In this document: piece by piece, positions 42,912-52,028 of the stretch | How positions within the stretch are numbered: the first letter of the stretch is position 1 | How the letters are laid out: every line of letters starts with the position of its first letter | Assembly: GCA_002698785.1 (NCBI GenBank) | Contig: PAAG01000047.1 | Location: 248,001-312,000 of the forward strand | Reading direction: 5' to 3' | DNA: 64,000 bases | From: Verrucomicrobiales bacterium | GTDB taxonomy: Bacteria > Verrucomicrobiota > Verrucomicrobiia > Verrucomicrobiales > DEV007 | Made by a program: the position numbers and the translations under genes | The notes under the pieces: model-generated | What the model was told of the DNA's origin: nothing | Seen by the model: the letters and a program-made list of their open reading frames with translations, nothing else | Database searches by the model: none

Positions 42912-44318
42912 CTAGATCAACTGCCTCTTCTTGATGTTAAGGTACTGAGTGACGGTCTCGGTGCACAACTCTTCGTGTTCAGGTATACCAAGCTCAACGC
43001 CAAGGTGCTGCAGGCGATTACCGGTTTCTCGCAAGGCCTGCCACTGAAAGTGACCACCTAGATTTTCGTATATTCCCGAGACAGATTCTGGCTCGGTTTT
43101 GGTCGAAAACAATGGATACGCTTTCTCCGGACGAACCATATTCACCAGCACAAGATGCTGTCGATTGATCAGGGGAAGCGCTTCAAAAAAGTGTTCGGCG
43201 GTGAGCGGATCACTCAAATCGACCAGCATGACGAGAAGTGCCCTTCGTGTGAGTCGCTGACGGAGAGCGATCATGAGCTGTTCAAAATCGGGTGCCACTG
43301 AGCTGGGCTCCAGTGTATAGAGGGCATCACGGACGATGTTGTAGTGCTCTTTCCCGTTCCGTGCACGGATGAAACGATCGACTTTGTCCGCAAAGGAGAT
43401 AAATCCGAACAGGTCTCCCTGCTTCTCCGCCACGGAAGCGAGAACGAGAGAGCAGTGGAGGAATTTCTCCAGCTGTGTGGTGACGAGATGTTCCCCACCA
43501 GCAGAAGAGTCCTGATAGAGCCAGTCGTCTTGCTGCGCGTCTGCTACAGGAACCCGGATCTCCCTCGCGCTGAGACGGGAATGGTCCACGACGACAAACA
43601 CCTCCTGCGTTCTTTCTATCTGGTAGGTGCGCGTAACGGGCATCTGCCGCCGGGCGGTCGCCTTCCAATCGATGTCGATGTAATCGTCGCCGGGCTGGTA
43701 TTCACGGAGTTGCTCGAAATCGCGACCTTTACCCACCTGCCGAACGACATGGGTACCCTGATTTCCTCGAAGCAGGAAAAGACTCGCGAGCCGCTTGCGC
43801 TCCAGGGTCAGATCAGGATACACGCGGACTTCGCTTTCGAGGTCGAAGCGTTTCCTCGTAAGCCAGAGCTTCCAATTGGATGGGGTTTCTACATGGAGAG
43901 ACTGAAGGTAAAACTGACCTCTCTTGAGAGGAACGATAGTGTATTCCACCGTCTTTTTTGTTCCCTCTTTGACCTCCGGGATATTCCCAATGAGCGGTCC
44001 GGAAACCCGAAATTCGCTGGAAACACTCATGCCGTATCGCAGCGGCGAAACAGTCTTTCCCAAGTTCGAAAAAACGATCGGGATTGCGAGATCCCTGCCT
44101 TTGGTCCCTCGAAGGAGCGTTGGTAATTCTGCTTCGAGCCGTCGCAATTTCGATTGCGAAAAGATCAGGTCGAGGATTGAAAAAAGCAGGAAACAAAACA
44201 GGGCCAGCAAGCCGAGTCCGCGTCCCACTCCATCGCTATACACGATTGCCGTAGACGCAGGAACAAGAACGAGTGCGGCGAGCCACAGCATCAACTTGTT
44301 GGGAACCGGCCGCATCAC
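42912..44318 (-). CDS. DUF58 domain protein
   Basis: A 468-residue protein. Two membrane helices near the N-terminus (about 10-48) are followed by an extended beta domain and the DUF58 signature (GRDFEQLREYQPGDDYIDID, WKATARR). After it comes a VWA-like half with VVVDHSRLS and MLVDLSDPL. DUF58 proteins partner MoxR ATPases in membrane-linked assembly; the exact substrate is unknown. It lies 8 bp downstream of the MoxR gene in one operon. Confidence 0.88.
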   Translation of the reverse strand: MMRPVPNKLMLWLAALVLVPASTAIVYSDGVGRGLGLLALFCFLLFSILDLIFSQSKLRRLEAELPTLLRGTKGRDLAIPIVFSNLGKTVSPLRYGMSVSSEFRVSGPLIGNIPEVKEGTKKTVEYTIVPLKRGQFYLQSLHVETPSNWKLWLTRKRFDLESEVRVYPDLTLERKRLASLFLLRGNQGTHVVRQVGKGRDFEQLREYQPGDDYIDIDWKATARRQMPVTRTYQIERTQEVFVVVDHSRLSAREIRVPVADAQQDDWLYQDSSAGGEHLVTTQLEKFLHCSLVLASVAEKQGDLFGFISFADKVDRFIRARNGKEHYNIVRDALYTLEPSSVAPDFEQLMIALRQRLTRRALLVMLVDLSDPLTAEHFFEALPLINRQHLVLVNMVRPEKAYPLFSTKTEPESVSGIYENLGGHFQWQALRETGNRLQHLGVELGIPEHEELCTETVTQYLNIKKRQLI

Positions 44319-44326
44319 TCAACAGC

Positions 44327-45307
44327 TTATCTTGGGACTGCAACAGCCTCGATCAGTTTCTGGATTGCTTCCGCAACGGTGACACCTTCGATTTCGTATT
44401 CCGGGCGAAGCACAATTCGGTGAGAAAGAACAGAGTGGGCCATTCGCCGGATATCATCGGGGGTCACGAAGTCGCGACCTTCGATGGCAGCCACGGCGCG
44501 ACTGGAAAGAAGGAGCGCCTGAGTCGCTCTCGGCCCTGCGCCGACTTGTATGCTGTCGAGGTCACGGGACTTTCGGATCAAATCCACGACATAGGAGACA
44601 AGCTCTTCTTTTACCGTGATGCTCTCCAAAGCCTGACGCATCGAGGCGATCTTCTCGCGAGTCAGTACCGGCTGAACGGCTTCGCTTTCCAATATTTTTT
44701 CGGGAGTCTCCTGCCCCAGGCTCTGGTGGGCCAGTTTTTTCTCTTCCTCCTCGCGAGGGTAGTCCATTTCGACGCGGAGGAGAAATCGGTCTTTTTGCGC
44801 CTCAGGCAATGGATAGGTCCCCTCATACTCGATAGGGTTCTGCGTCGCAAAAACCGTAAAGCTATCGGGCAGTTCGTGAGTGACTCCGTCGATGGTGACC
44901 TGCCGCTCCTGCATTGCCTGCAGCAGTGCTGACTGAGTTTTGGCCGGGGCACGGTTGATTTCGTCAGCCAGGAGGAATGAAGTGAAAATTGGCCCTTTCA
45001 CCAAGTGGAATGCGCCTTCCTGCAGATTGAAGATATTGGTTCCCGTGATGTCGGAAGGCATCAGGTCCGGAGTGAACTGAATACGTGAGAACTCCGCTCC
45101 GAGGACACGGGCGAGAGTCCGGACGAGGAGTGTTTTTGCCACTCCGGGCACCCCTTCGACGAGAATATGATTCCCGGTAAAGATGGCGATCAGTGAGTAA
45201 TCAATCACTTCCTCCTGCCCGATAATCACTTTGCCGACTTCGGCGCGTGCTCGAGATAGTATTTCCCGGACGGACTCTGTTGAATCGTTTTCTGGCACGA
45301 GATCCAT
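44327..45307 (-). CDS. MoxR-family AAA ATPase
   Basis: A 326-residue AAA+ protein. Walker A GVPGVAKT (52-59), Walker B LLADE (111-115) with INRAPAKTQSALLQAMQE, sensor 1 FATQNPIEYEGTYPLPEAQ, and the C-terminal lid (FVTPDDIRRMAHSVLSHRI) are all present. MoxR proteins act as chaperone-like ATPases with DUF58/VWA partners, here the next gene. Typical full operons carry VWA and TPR genes too; only these two genes are here. Confidence 0.92.
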   Translation of the reverse strand: MDLVPENDSTESVREILSRARAEVGKVIIGQEEVIDYSLIAIFTGNHILVEGVPGVAKTLLVRTLARVLGAEFSRIQFTPDLMPSDITGTNIFNLQEGAFHLVKGPIFTSFLLADEINRAPAKTQSALLQAMQERQVTIDGVTHELPDSFTVFATQNPIEYEGTYPLPEAQKDRFLLRVEMDYPREEEEKKLAHQSLGQETPEKILESEAVQPVLTREKIASMRQALESITVKEELVSYVVDLIRKSRDLDSIQVGAGPRATQALLLSSRAVAAIEGRDFVTPDDIRRMAHSVLSHRIVLRPEYEIEGVTVAEAIQKLIEAVAVPR

Positions 45308-45440
45308 GACTACGGTTCATCGCATACGAAACACCTAGCAGGCAAGCGGATAATGGTGTTTCGGTAGTCCGTAGCGATATATCTGTTCGTATTTGTTTCT
45401 GGTTCTCGACAGTATTGAGACGCCCGAATTCACTATTCCA

Positions 45441-45956
45441 ATGATTGTCTCCATGATTGCAGCGATGGCCAAAGGCCGAGTGATCGGCTCGGAAAACGGC
45501 GAGATTCCGTGGAGCCTACCGAGAGATCAGGCACATTTCCGCGAATACACCCAGGGGAAATGGGTTCTGGTAGGAAGAAAAACCTACGAGGAGATGACGG
45601 GGTGGTTTGAAGATAGAACCCCGATCATCATTACCCGGAAAAAAGGCTACACGCCCGCTCACTCGTGGCACCGCGTCTCCTCCGATGTCCGAGAAGCGAT
45701 TCGACTCGCGCAGTCGTCAGGCGCACGTGAGCTGGTTGTCATCGGCGGAAGCTCCCTCTATCAAGCCGCTCTTCCCTATGCAAACCGGCTGGTATTGACT
45801 CGTATCGACGCTGAATTCTCCATCGAGAAACCAGTTACCTTTCCCGATTATCAATCCGCCAGCGACTGGTCACTCGTCTTCAGAGAAGACTGGCAGCCGG
45901 ATCCTGAGAATCCGCACAGGATGGAGCTGGAGATTTTTGATCGCAGAACTTCCTGA
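45441..45956 (+). CDS. folA: Dihydrofolate reductase
   Basis: A 171-residue enzyme that reduces dihydrofolate with NADPH for one-carbon metabolism. SMIAAMAKGRVIGSENGEIP, WSLPRDQAHFREYTQGKWVL, VGRKTYEEM and VVIGGSSLY match FolA substrate and cofactor motifs. The ATG 45441 start gives the family length; upstream in-frame ATG 45393 adds a nonconserved stretch. Confidence 0.92.
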   Translation: MIVSMIAAMAKGRVIGSENGEIPWSLPRDQAHFREYTQGKWVLVGRKTYEEMTGWFEDRTPIIITRKKGYTPAHSWHRVSSDVREAIRLAQSSGARELVVIGGSSLYQAALPYANRLVLTRIDAEFSIEKPVTFPDYQSASDWSLVFREDWQPDPENPHRMELEIFDRRTS

Positions 45957-46045
45957 CTGGTCAAAACAATCGCTCGCCGAACGAAACTGTCGGGCATACT
46001 TTTGTAGGAAAGCGACATGCGCCTCGCCTGCTTTAAATCACCCCG

Positions 46046-46798
46046 ATGATCTGCCGACGCCTTTTTCCACTCAGACTTCTCTGGGTGGCCCTGATTCTGT
46101 TGACGACGGTCCTGATGACGTCGTGCAATGAATCAGTCGACGTCGAAGCTCAGCTTCAATCCATTGAGAGCCTACCCCTCTGGCAAAAGGTGGTGGCAAT
46201 CATGACAACCAGCCTTGTCAGTGAAGATTTGGCCTGCATCATGGCCGGGATTCTCGCCACCGAAAGGGTGATGCCTTTTGGTTGGGCAGTTGCCGCGAGC
46301 ATCATGGGAATCATGTTTGGCGATGTCCTTCTCTACATCCTCGGGCGGATTGGAGGCATTTCTCTTCTCCGCCGAATTCCCTTCCGCTGGTTTCTGAGTG
46401 AAGAGAGAATTATCCAGGCAGAGTCTTTGTTCGAGGACCACGGAGCCAAGCTGATATTTTCTTCCCGTTTGCTCCCCGGGTCCCGACTCCCGGTGTACGC
46501 CGCGGCAGGAGTGCTGGGCTACCCTTTCTGGAGGTTCATCCTGTTTATGTTCCTGGCTGGTAGCCTTTCAGCGGTAGTGCTGGTTCCACTCGCCTACCAC
46601 CTGGGTGAGGTCGTTTTCGACTGGCTGCGGATGTATGAGGCCTATGCGATTCCAGTGCTGGTCATATTTGCCCTTGTCGTCTGGTTGACGGTGAAGCTGT
46701 TTGAAATTCTCGCGACAAAACGAAGCCGACTTGTCTTCCTGGCCCGCTGCCGCAAGGTTCTGCAGAAATTTGGCCACTCCACTCGCCGCAAACGATGA
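46046..46798 (+). CDS. DedA-family membrane protein
   Basis: A 250-residue inner-membrane protein. SEDLACIMAGIL (59-70) and FSSRLLPGSRLPVYAAAG (138-155, R141 and R147) are the DedA/VTT signatures. The family helps transport or flip lipid carriers such as undecaprenyl phosphate. The N-terminus resembles a lipobox (LLTTVLMTSC, C27), unusual for DedA. It overlaps the next gene by 4 bp. Confidence 0.85.
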   Translation: MICRRLFPLRLLWVALILLTTVLMTSCNESVDVEAQLQSIESLPLWQKVVAIMTTSLVSEDLACIMAGILATERVMPFGWAVAASIMGIMFGDVLLYILGRIGGISLLRRIPFRWFLSEERIIQAESLFEDHGAKLIFSSRLLPGSRLPVYAAAGVLGYPFWRFILFMFLAGSLSAVVLVPLAYHLGEVVFDWLRMYEAYAIPVLVIFALVVWLTVKLFEILATKRSRLVFLARCRKVLQKFGHSTRRKR

Positions 46799-47151
46799 CT
46801 CCCGAACGTGTCTTTTCCCGATTCCGCCTCTATTGCAGAATACAATGCCTCGTCTACCTGCTCGTAGGCGTTGTGGGAATCGTCATTCTTGCAGGTCCAC
46901 CGGCGATTCTGGAGATGGAAAAGACGCCCGCTCTCGTGCTGGGAGGGATATTCCTCGCGATGGGGCTGTTTTTTCTCTTCCTGTTCTCCATGGGGCTGAA
47001 TTTGCCGCAGAGACCGGGCGCCTGGGTGATCGGTCTGGTTTTGATCTTTCTGGGGGTGACAAACCTGATCCTTGTCGCTTTTGCGATGTCGTTGCTGCGC
47101 TCCTGGCGAAAACCCGAGATGGAAGCGTGGTTCGGAAGAAATCCCTCTTGA
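46795..47151 (+). CDS. Small three-helix membrane protein
   Basis: A 118-residue protein with three hydrophobic helices (about 17-37, 46-65 and 75-100) and short charged ends. No family recognised. It is translationally coupled to the DedA gene (ATGA overlap), which suggests a shared envelope role. Confidence 0.7.
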   Translation: MTPERVFSRFRLYCRIQCLVYLLVGVVGIVILAGPPAILEMEKTPALVLGGIFLAMGLFFLFLFSMGLNLPQRPGAWVIGLVLIFLGVTNLILVAFAMSLLRSWRKPEMEAWFGRNPS

Positions 47152-47201
47152 GAGTCCCGCCAACCACCGCTAAGGGTAGCCGCTAAGATTCGCTTTTTGC
47201 T

Positions 47202-48446
47202 GTGACCTGGATTTCTCTGGCATTACGGAACCTCATGCGGAACGCGCGCCGGTCGATCACGACCATCGCGGCGGTCGCACTCGGTTATGCCGCGATCAAT
47301 ATTCTGGCTGGGTTCACTGCCTACATGTTTGCGAGCATTGAGGATGCCCACATTTACGAACAGGTAAACGGCCATGCCCAGATCTGGAAGAAGGGTGCCC
47401 GAGACTACGGCGGCCCTGATCCAGCGAGCTTCCTGATCACTGAAGAAGAATTCAATGAGATCAAAGCATTCGGAGATGCGGACTCCCGAATCGAGCTCAG
47501 TGCTGGCCTTTTGGAGCTGAAAGGCAATATCGACTTTGAAGGCAGTCAGGGATTCTTTGTCGGCCAGGCGATGGTTCCTTCGGAAAAGGATGCGATTCAT
47601 ACCCGGTCCACAGCCCTTCGCAGTGCTGATGGCAGCACCTATGAAGGAAAGCCCATCACTGATGACACTCCGTTTGGCATCCAAATCACGACCGGGATGG
47701 CTGAGAACATGAATCTTTCGGTCGATTCCAACGTGATTCTCATCACTCCATCGGTGACCGGACAGTTGAATGCCCTGGACGCTCAGGTTTTCCAGATCGC
47801 CGACGTGGCATCGGAGGCACTGAATAATCGATACCTTTTCGTCCCACTGGAGCTGGGGCAAGAGCTGTACGACACGAAGGGAGTGAGTTGCGTGCGCTTC
47901 ATGCTCCACTCAGCCGACGATACGGATGCCGTGGTCGCTGCCCTGCGCGAGAAATTTCCCGAAGATCAGTGGGAGGTCATTCCTTGGTATGATGTGTCGA
48001 AGTTGTATCTGCGTACGAAGCGAATGTTCGACATCATCTTTGGTCTGGTTTTCGCGATCATCGCCACCATCGTCACCATGTCCGTCCTGAATACGATCGG
48101 GATGGCAGTGGTCGAACGAACCCGCGAGATCGGGACACTACGGGCGATCGGCTTGAAGCAACCCGGGGTCGTGAGGCTTTTCGGAATCGAAAGCGCCTTT
48201 CTCGGAATCATCGGGGCGACAGTAGGCCTGATCCTAACCGTGGCTTTTGCCGCCGCCGTCGCCGGAATCAAACCTACGTGGGAGCCACCAGTGACCGCGA
48301 GGGAGATCGTCTGGGAGATCCGAGTTCAGCCTTTCTATCTTTCCCTCACCTTCGGTCTGCTCGTGCTTTTCACCGCTCTGGCAGCCATCGCTCCTGCACG
48401 CCGTGCCGCAAAGCAAAGTATTGTCGATTCCCTCGGGCACGTATAA
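47202..48446 (+). CDS. ABC-transporter permease, MacB/LolE (FtsX) type
   Basis: A GTG-started, 414-residue protein with one N-terminal helix (about 19-44), a large periplasmic domain, and three C-terminal helices in an FtsX unit (MSVLNTIGMAVVERTREIGT, LRAIGLKQPGVVRLF and a final APARRAAKQSI). This is the MacB/LolCE plan of mechanotransmitter ABC exporters. No ATPase gene is adjacent. A LolA-like protein follows 16 bp later, so lipoprotein or envelope transport is the likely theme. Confidence 0.85.
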   Translation: MTWISLALRNLMRNARRSITTIAAVALGYAAINILAGFTAYMFASIEDAHIYEQVNGHAQIWKKGARDYGGPDPASFLITEEEFNEIKAFGDADSRIELSAGLLELKGNIDFEGSQGFFVGQAMVPSEKDAIHTRSTALRSADGSTYEGKPITDDTPFGIQITTGMAENMNLSVDSNVILITPSVTGQLNALDAQVFQIADVASEALNNRYLFVPLELGQELYDTKGVSCVRFMLHSADDTDAVVAALREKFPEDQWEVIPWYDVSKLYLRTKRMFDIIFGLVFAIIATIVTMSVLNTIGMAVVERTREIGTLRAIGLKQPGVVRLFGIESAFLGIIGATVGLILTVAFAAAVAGIKPTWEPPVTAREIVWEIRVQPFYLSLTFGLLVLFTALAAIAPARRAAKQSIVDSLGHV

Positions 48447-48462
48447 GATTTCTTCTACCCCC

Positions 48463-49185
48463 ATGAAAACCCTGTTTACCATCGCAAGCACCCTCCTTTT
48501 TCTCCACACGGCATTCAGTCAGGACGCAGCCCTTCGACAGGCTGAGCAGGCGAGAGGCATTCTGACAGGAAACAGCGGCGTGCAGTGGACTGTGAACGTG
48601 AGTGGCTCGAAGAGCGCGAAGTTCGTCGCCACTTCTCAGGGTGGGAAGATTTTCGCAGAAGTCATCGAACCAGCTGACGCGCAGGGACGAAAGTATCTCG
48701 CGGAAGCCAAAGGCAACATGTGGTTCTGGAAACCCGGCCTGAGCAGCCCGGTGTCTGTCTCGAAGCGCCAGCGCCTCTCTGGAGATGCTGCTATTGGAGA
48801 CATCGCCTCGACCAGCTACGTAGAGGGATACAAAGTCGACGGCAAGGAAGATGGCGAAGTCGACGGCGAAGCAGCGACCGTCTACACACTCAAAGCAAAC
48901 TCCCTGAGCGATACTTACGCTATGATCAAATATTGGGTGACGAAGAGCGGAAACCTTGGAAAAAAAGCCGAGTTCTACGCGCGGTCCGGGACATTGCTTC
49001 GCACTTCGACTATGGAATACGGGAACACCGCAAATGGTCGCCCTTTTCTCTCCAGCATGGCGATCAAAGACAGCAGCCGGAAGATCAATCTGCGATTTAC
49101 TGACGTGAAGCTCGGCAACTTCCCTGCGAGCATGTTCACACGCGAAAACCTTGGCGGAACCAAGTCGACTGGTTCACAGCGCTAG
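48463..49185 (+). CDS. LolA-like outer-membrane lipoprotein-sorting protein
   Basis: A 240-residue secreted protein with a signal peptide (about 1-19, ending AFSQ) and the beta-rich fold of the LolA-like/DUF4292 group. ILTGNSGVQWTVNVSGSKSA, KGNMWFWKPGLSSPV and LRTSTMEYGNTANGR mark the half-barrel. It follows a LolE-type permease by 16 bp, as in envelope lipoprotein export operons. ATG 48463 gives the signal peptide. Confidence 0.75.
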   Translation: MKTLFTIASTLLFLHTAFSQDAALRQAEQARGILTGNSGVQWTVNVSGSKSAKFVATSQGGKIFAEVIEPADAQGRKYLAEAKGNMWFWKPGLSSPVSVSKRQRLSGDAAIGDIASTSYVEGYKVDGKEDGEVDGEAATVYTLKANSLSDTYAMIKYWVTKSGNLGKKAEFYARSGTLLRTSTMEYGNTANGRPFLSSMAIKDSSRKINLRFTDVKLGNFPASMFTRENLGGTKSTGSQR

Positions 49186-49207
49186 GGCATTCCAAACTGA
49201 TCCTTGT

Positions 49208-50563
49208 ATGACCGCCCCAACCAAAATCGAGGCGGAGCAGCTTTTGATCGATTTGCTTCAAATCGATACGACCAACCCGCCCGGAAACGAAAAAGCAGCG
49301 ATCGATCGGATCGCGGCGGAGTTTCAGAAACGCGGCATCGAACCGACCATCGTCGGAGAGATCGAAGAGCGCCCCAATCTCGTGGCGAAGTGGGAGGCCG
49401 ATCCATCGAACAGGACGGGCTGCCCTCTCATTTTGAGCAGCCATGTGGACGTCGTGCCAGCAGACGAAACTCGCTGGGAACACCCGCCCTTTTCCGGTCA
49501 CAACGACGGAACATACATCTGGGGCCGCGGTGCTATCGACATGAAGGGATTCGCTGCGATGGGAATCGTGGCGCTCAATACGCTTCGCTCCGAGGGAATC
49601 TCGATCAATCGCGACGTGATTTTTGCTGCGGTTTCCGATGAGGAAGCCGGTACTCGGTATGGATCTCGATGGATGGTGGACGAGCGCCCGGACCTTCTTG
49701 GGAACGATCCCGAATACGTCATCAACGAAGTCGGTGGCTTTACCGTTCATAAGAAAGGAAAGCGCTTCTATCCCGTGCAGGTGGCCGAGAAGGGCGTGGC
49801 CTGGCTGCGGCTGACAGTGACGGGCAAACCGGGGCACAGCTCGCTACCAGCTCAAGACAGCTCCGTCGCGAAACTTTCTCGTGCCATCGACCGAATTGCT
49901 TCGACACGGCTCCCCTGGCATCCGAGTGAAGAAGCCGCGAACTTTCTGGCGGCATTTGCCGAAGAAGAAGGAGCGGTCGCTAAAAAGCTCGGTCCATTGC
50001 TTTTGAAGCCGGGTATCGGCCCGAAGATGATTGATGCTGCGATTTCCGATCCCGCACGCAGGGCTTCTGTCGAGGCGATCCTCCGCAACACGGCGAACCC
50101 TACGCGGCTGACTGGTGGGAAAACGATCAACTCTGTACCGGCCGAAGTTTCCGTAGATATCGATGGACGCCTAGCTCCCGGCCAGACTACCCAGGATTTA
50201 ATTCGGGAGCTGAGCGAGCTGGTTTCACCTGTGTTGGGCGATGGCTTTTCTTTCGAGATTCTTCATGAATCTCCGCCGGTTTCGTTTTCTTCGGATACGC
50301 CTTTGTTTCGATCGATCGAACAGGCGATGAATGACTTCGATCCCGACGGTCGGGTCGTTCCCTCCCTTGTTCCCGGTTTCACGGACAGTTGCAATTATGC
50401 TCGGCTCGGTGCCACTTGTTATGGTTTCTACCCCCTGCCCCTAGCGGAAGACCTCGATTTTGCCTCCATGTTTCACGGAGATAACGAGCGGATTCCAGTA
50501 GAAGGATTTCACCAGGGAATCGAAATCCTGACAAACCTGCTGAGAAAATTCCTGACGACATGA
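49208..50563 (+). CDS. M20-family metallopeptidase (ArgE/DapE-like)
   Basis: A 451-residue zinc hydrolase. Metal and catalytic motifs are visible: SSHVDVVP (H79, D81), GAIDMKG (D111), SDEEAG (E145/E146), then INEVGGF and a C-terminal FHGDNER. The group removes acyl or amino-acid caps (acetylornithine, succinyl-diaminopimelate, carboxypeptidase). Specificity cannot be fixed from sequence. No signal peptide, so cytosolic. The stop overlaps the sulfatase ATG. Confidence 0.88.
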   Translation: MTAPTKIEAEQLLIDLLQIDTTNPPGNEKAAIDRIAAEFQKRGIEPTIVGEIEERPNLVAKWEADPSNRTGCPLILSSHVDVVPADETRWEHPPFSGHNDGTYIWGRGAIDMKGFAAMGIVALNTLRSEGISINRDVIFAAVSDEEAGTRYGSRWMVDERPDLLGNDPEYVINEVGGFTVHKKGKRFYPVQVAEKGVAWLRLTVTGKPGHSSLPAQDSSVAKLSRAIDRIASTRLPWHPSEEAANFLAAFAEEEGAVAKKLGPLLLKPGIGPKMIDAAISDPARRASVEAILRNTANPTRLTGGKTINSVPAEVSVDIDGRLAPGQTTQDLIRELSELVSPVLGDGFSFEILHESPPVSFSSDTPLFRSIEQAMNDFDPDGRVVPSLVPGFTDSCNYARLGATCYGFYPLPLAEDLDFASMFHGDNERIPVEGFHQGIEILTNLLRKFLTT

Positions 50564-51990
50564 TTCGATTTGTTCTCCCCCTTCTCTTCGCTGCCTCCCT
50601 CGTCCACGCAGCAGAGAAACCGAACGTTCTCTTTATTTCCATCGACGATCTGAATGACTGGGTTGGCCCGCTGGGCGGCCATCCACAAGTGCAGACGCCG
50701 AACATGGACAAGCTCGCTGCACGAGGCACGAACTTTTCCAACGCGCACTGCCAGGCTCCGATCTGCAACCCGTCGCGCATCAGTATGCTACTCGGGAAGT
50801 TGCCATCGACGACTGGGCACTATTTTCTCCATCCCGGATTTCGTGATGTCGAGGTCACGAAGAATGACACGACGCTATTTCAATATTTTCGCCAGCATGG
50901 CTACTACGCTTCGACGATGGGAAAGATCTTCCATGGTCGTGCTGATAAAGCTTCTTTCGACCACATCGAACCGACGGCAGGGTTTCGAAAACCGAAAGAC
51001 AAAGTCCGCTACACACTGCCAGGAACGCACCCTCTCTGGGACTGGGGGCAGGTCGAGGTGCCCGACGAAGAGCAGCGGGACTACGTCACCGCCGACTGGG
51101 CAGCCGGGGAGATACCCAAACTCGCAGCGGGCGACAAGCCTTTCATTCTCGCGGTTGGGTTCAGTCTTCCGCACGTTCCCATCTACGCGTCGAAAAAGTG
51201 GTTCGATCTCTATCCTCTCGACAGCCTCGAAATGCCACCAAATCCCGCTGGCGATCTTGATGACATTTCACAAACGGCAATCGATCTAAGCCTCAACATG
51301 ACGGCGCCTCGCCACTCATGGATGGTGGAAACGGGAGAAGACAAACATGCGGTGCAGGCTTATCTCGCGACGATCTCTTTTGTCGATTCACTGGTGGGCA
51401 TGCTTCTCGACTCCCTGGAGGAGTCGGGTGTCGCCGACAATACTTATGTCGTCCTGTGGAGCGATCACGGGTTTCACATGGGAGAAAAGAACAAGTGGGC
51501 CAAGCGTAGCCTGTGGGAACGAACAACTCGCGTGCCCCTTATTCTCGCCGGGCCGGGAATCTCCGAAGGAACGACCTGTGAAGCACCCGTCGGCCTCATC
51601 GATGTGTATCCTACATTGAACGACCTGTGTGCCCTTCCCACCAAAGATGATCTGGAAGGTCATTCTCTCCGCCCGCTACTGGAAGATCCTGAGGCGGACT
51701 GGAAACACCCTGCCATTTGCACCTTTGGACCAGAGAATCATTCGATTCATTCTCGGCACTATCATTACATCCATTACGTCGACGGTTCGGAAGAGCTTTA
51801 TGATCATCGGACGGATCCGAATGAATTTACAAATCTGGCCGTCGATCCCAAAATGGCGGACGTCATCGAACGGCATCGACAGATGATGCCGATAAACGAT
51901 GCTCCTATGGTTCCGGACAGTCGGGGGTCTGACTCACCATTATATGGCGAGGCGGAAGGTCTACAGAAAGCGATGAAAAAGAAGAAGTAG
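50560..51990 (+). CDS. Secreted sulfatase, iduronate-2-sulfatase-like
   Basis: A 476-residue enzyme with a signal peptide (1-18, VHAAEK). D29 and D30 bind calcium, and C69-N-P-S-R73 is the formylglycine motif, with LLGKLPSTTG after it. DHGFHMGEKNKW completes the active site. It cleaves sulfate esters, probably of algal or animal polysaccharides given its kin. Its modifying enzyme is not in the window. Translation is coupled to the M20 gene. Confidence 0.92.
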   Translation: MIRFVLPLLFAASLVHAAEKPNVLFISIDDLNDWVGPLGGHPQVQTPNMDKLAARGTNFSNAHCQAPICNPSRISMLLGKLPSTTGHYFLHPGFRDVEVTKNDTTLFQYFRQHGYYASTMGKIFHGRADKASFDHIEPTAGFRKPKDKVRYTLPGTHPLWDWGQVEVPDEEQRDYVTADWAAGEIPKLAAGDKPFILAVGFSLPHVPIYASKKWFDLYPLDSLEMPPNPAGDLDDISQTAIDLSLNMTAPRHSWMVETGEDKHAVQAYLATISFVDSLVGMLLDSLEESGVADNTYVVLWSDHGFHMGEKNKWAKRSLWERTTRVPLILAGPGISEGTTCEAPVGLIDVYPTLNDLCALPTKDDLEGHSLRPLLEDPEADWKHPAICTFGPENHSIHSRHYHYIHYVDGSEELYDHRTDPNEFTNLAVDPKMADVIERHRQMMPINDAPMVPDSRGSDSPLYGEAEGLQKAMKKKK

Positions 51991-52028
51991 CCGGGGGCAC
52001 CGACTACTTCCTCGCGTCAATTTTTTGA

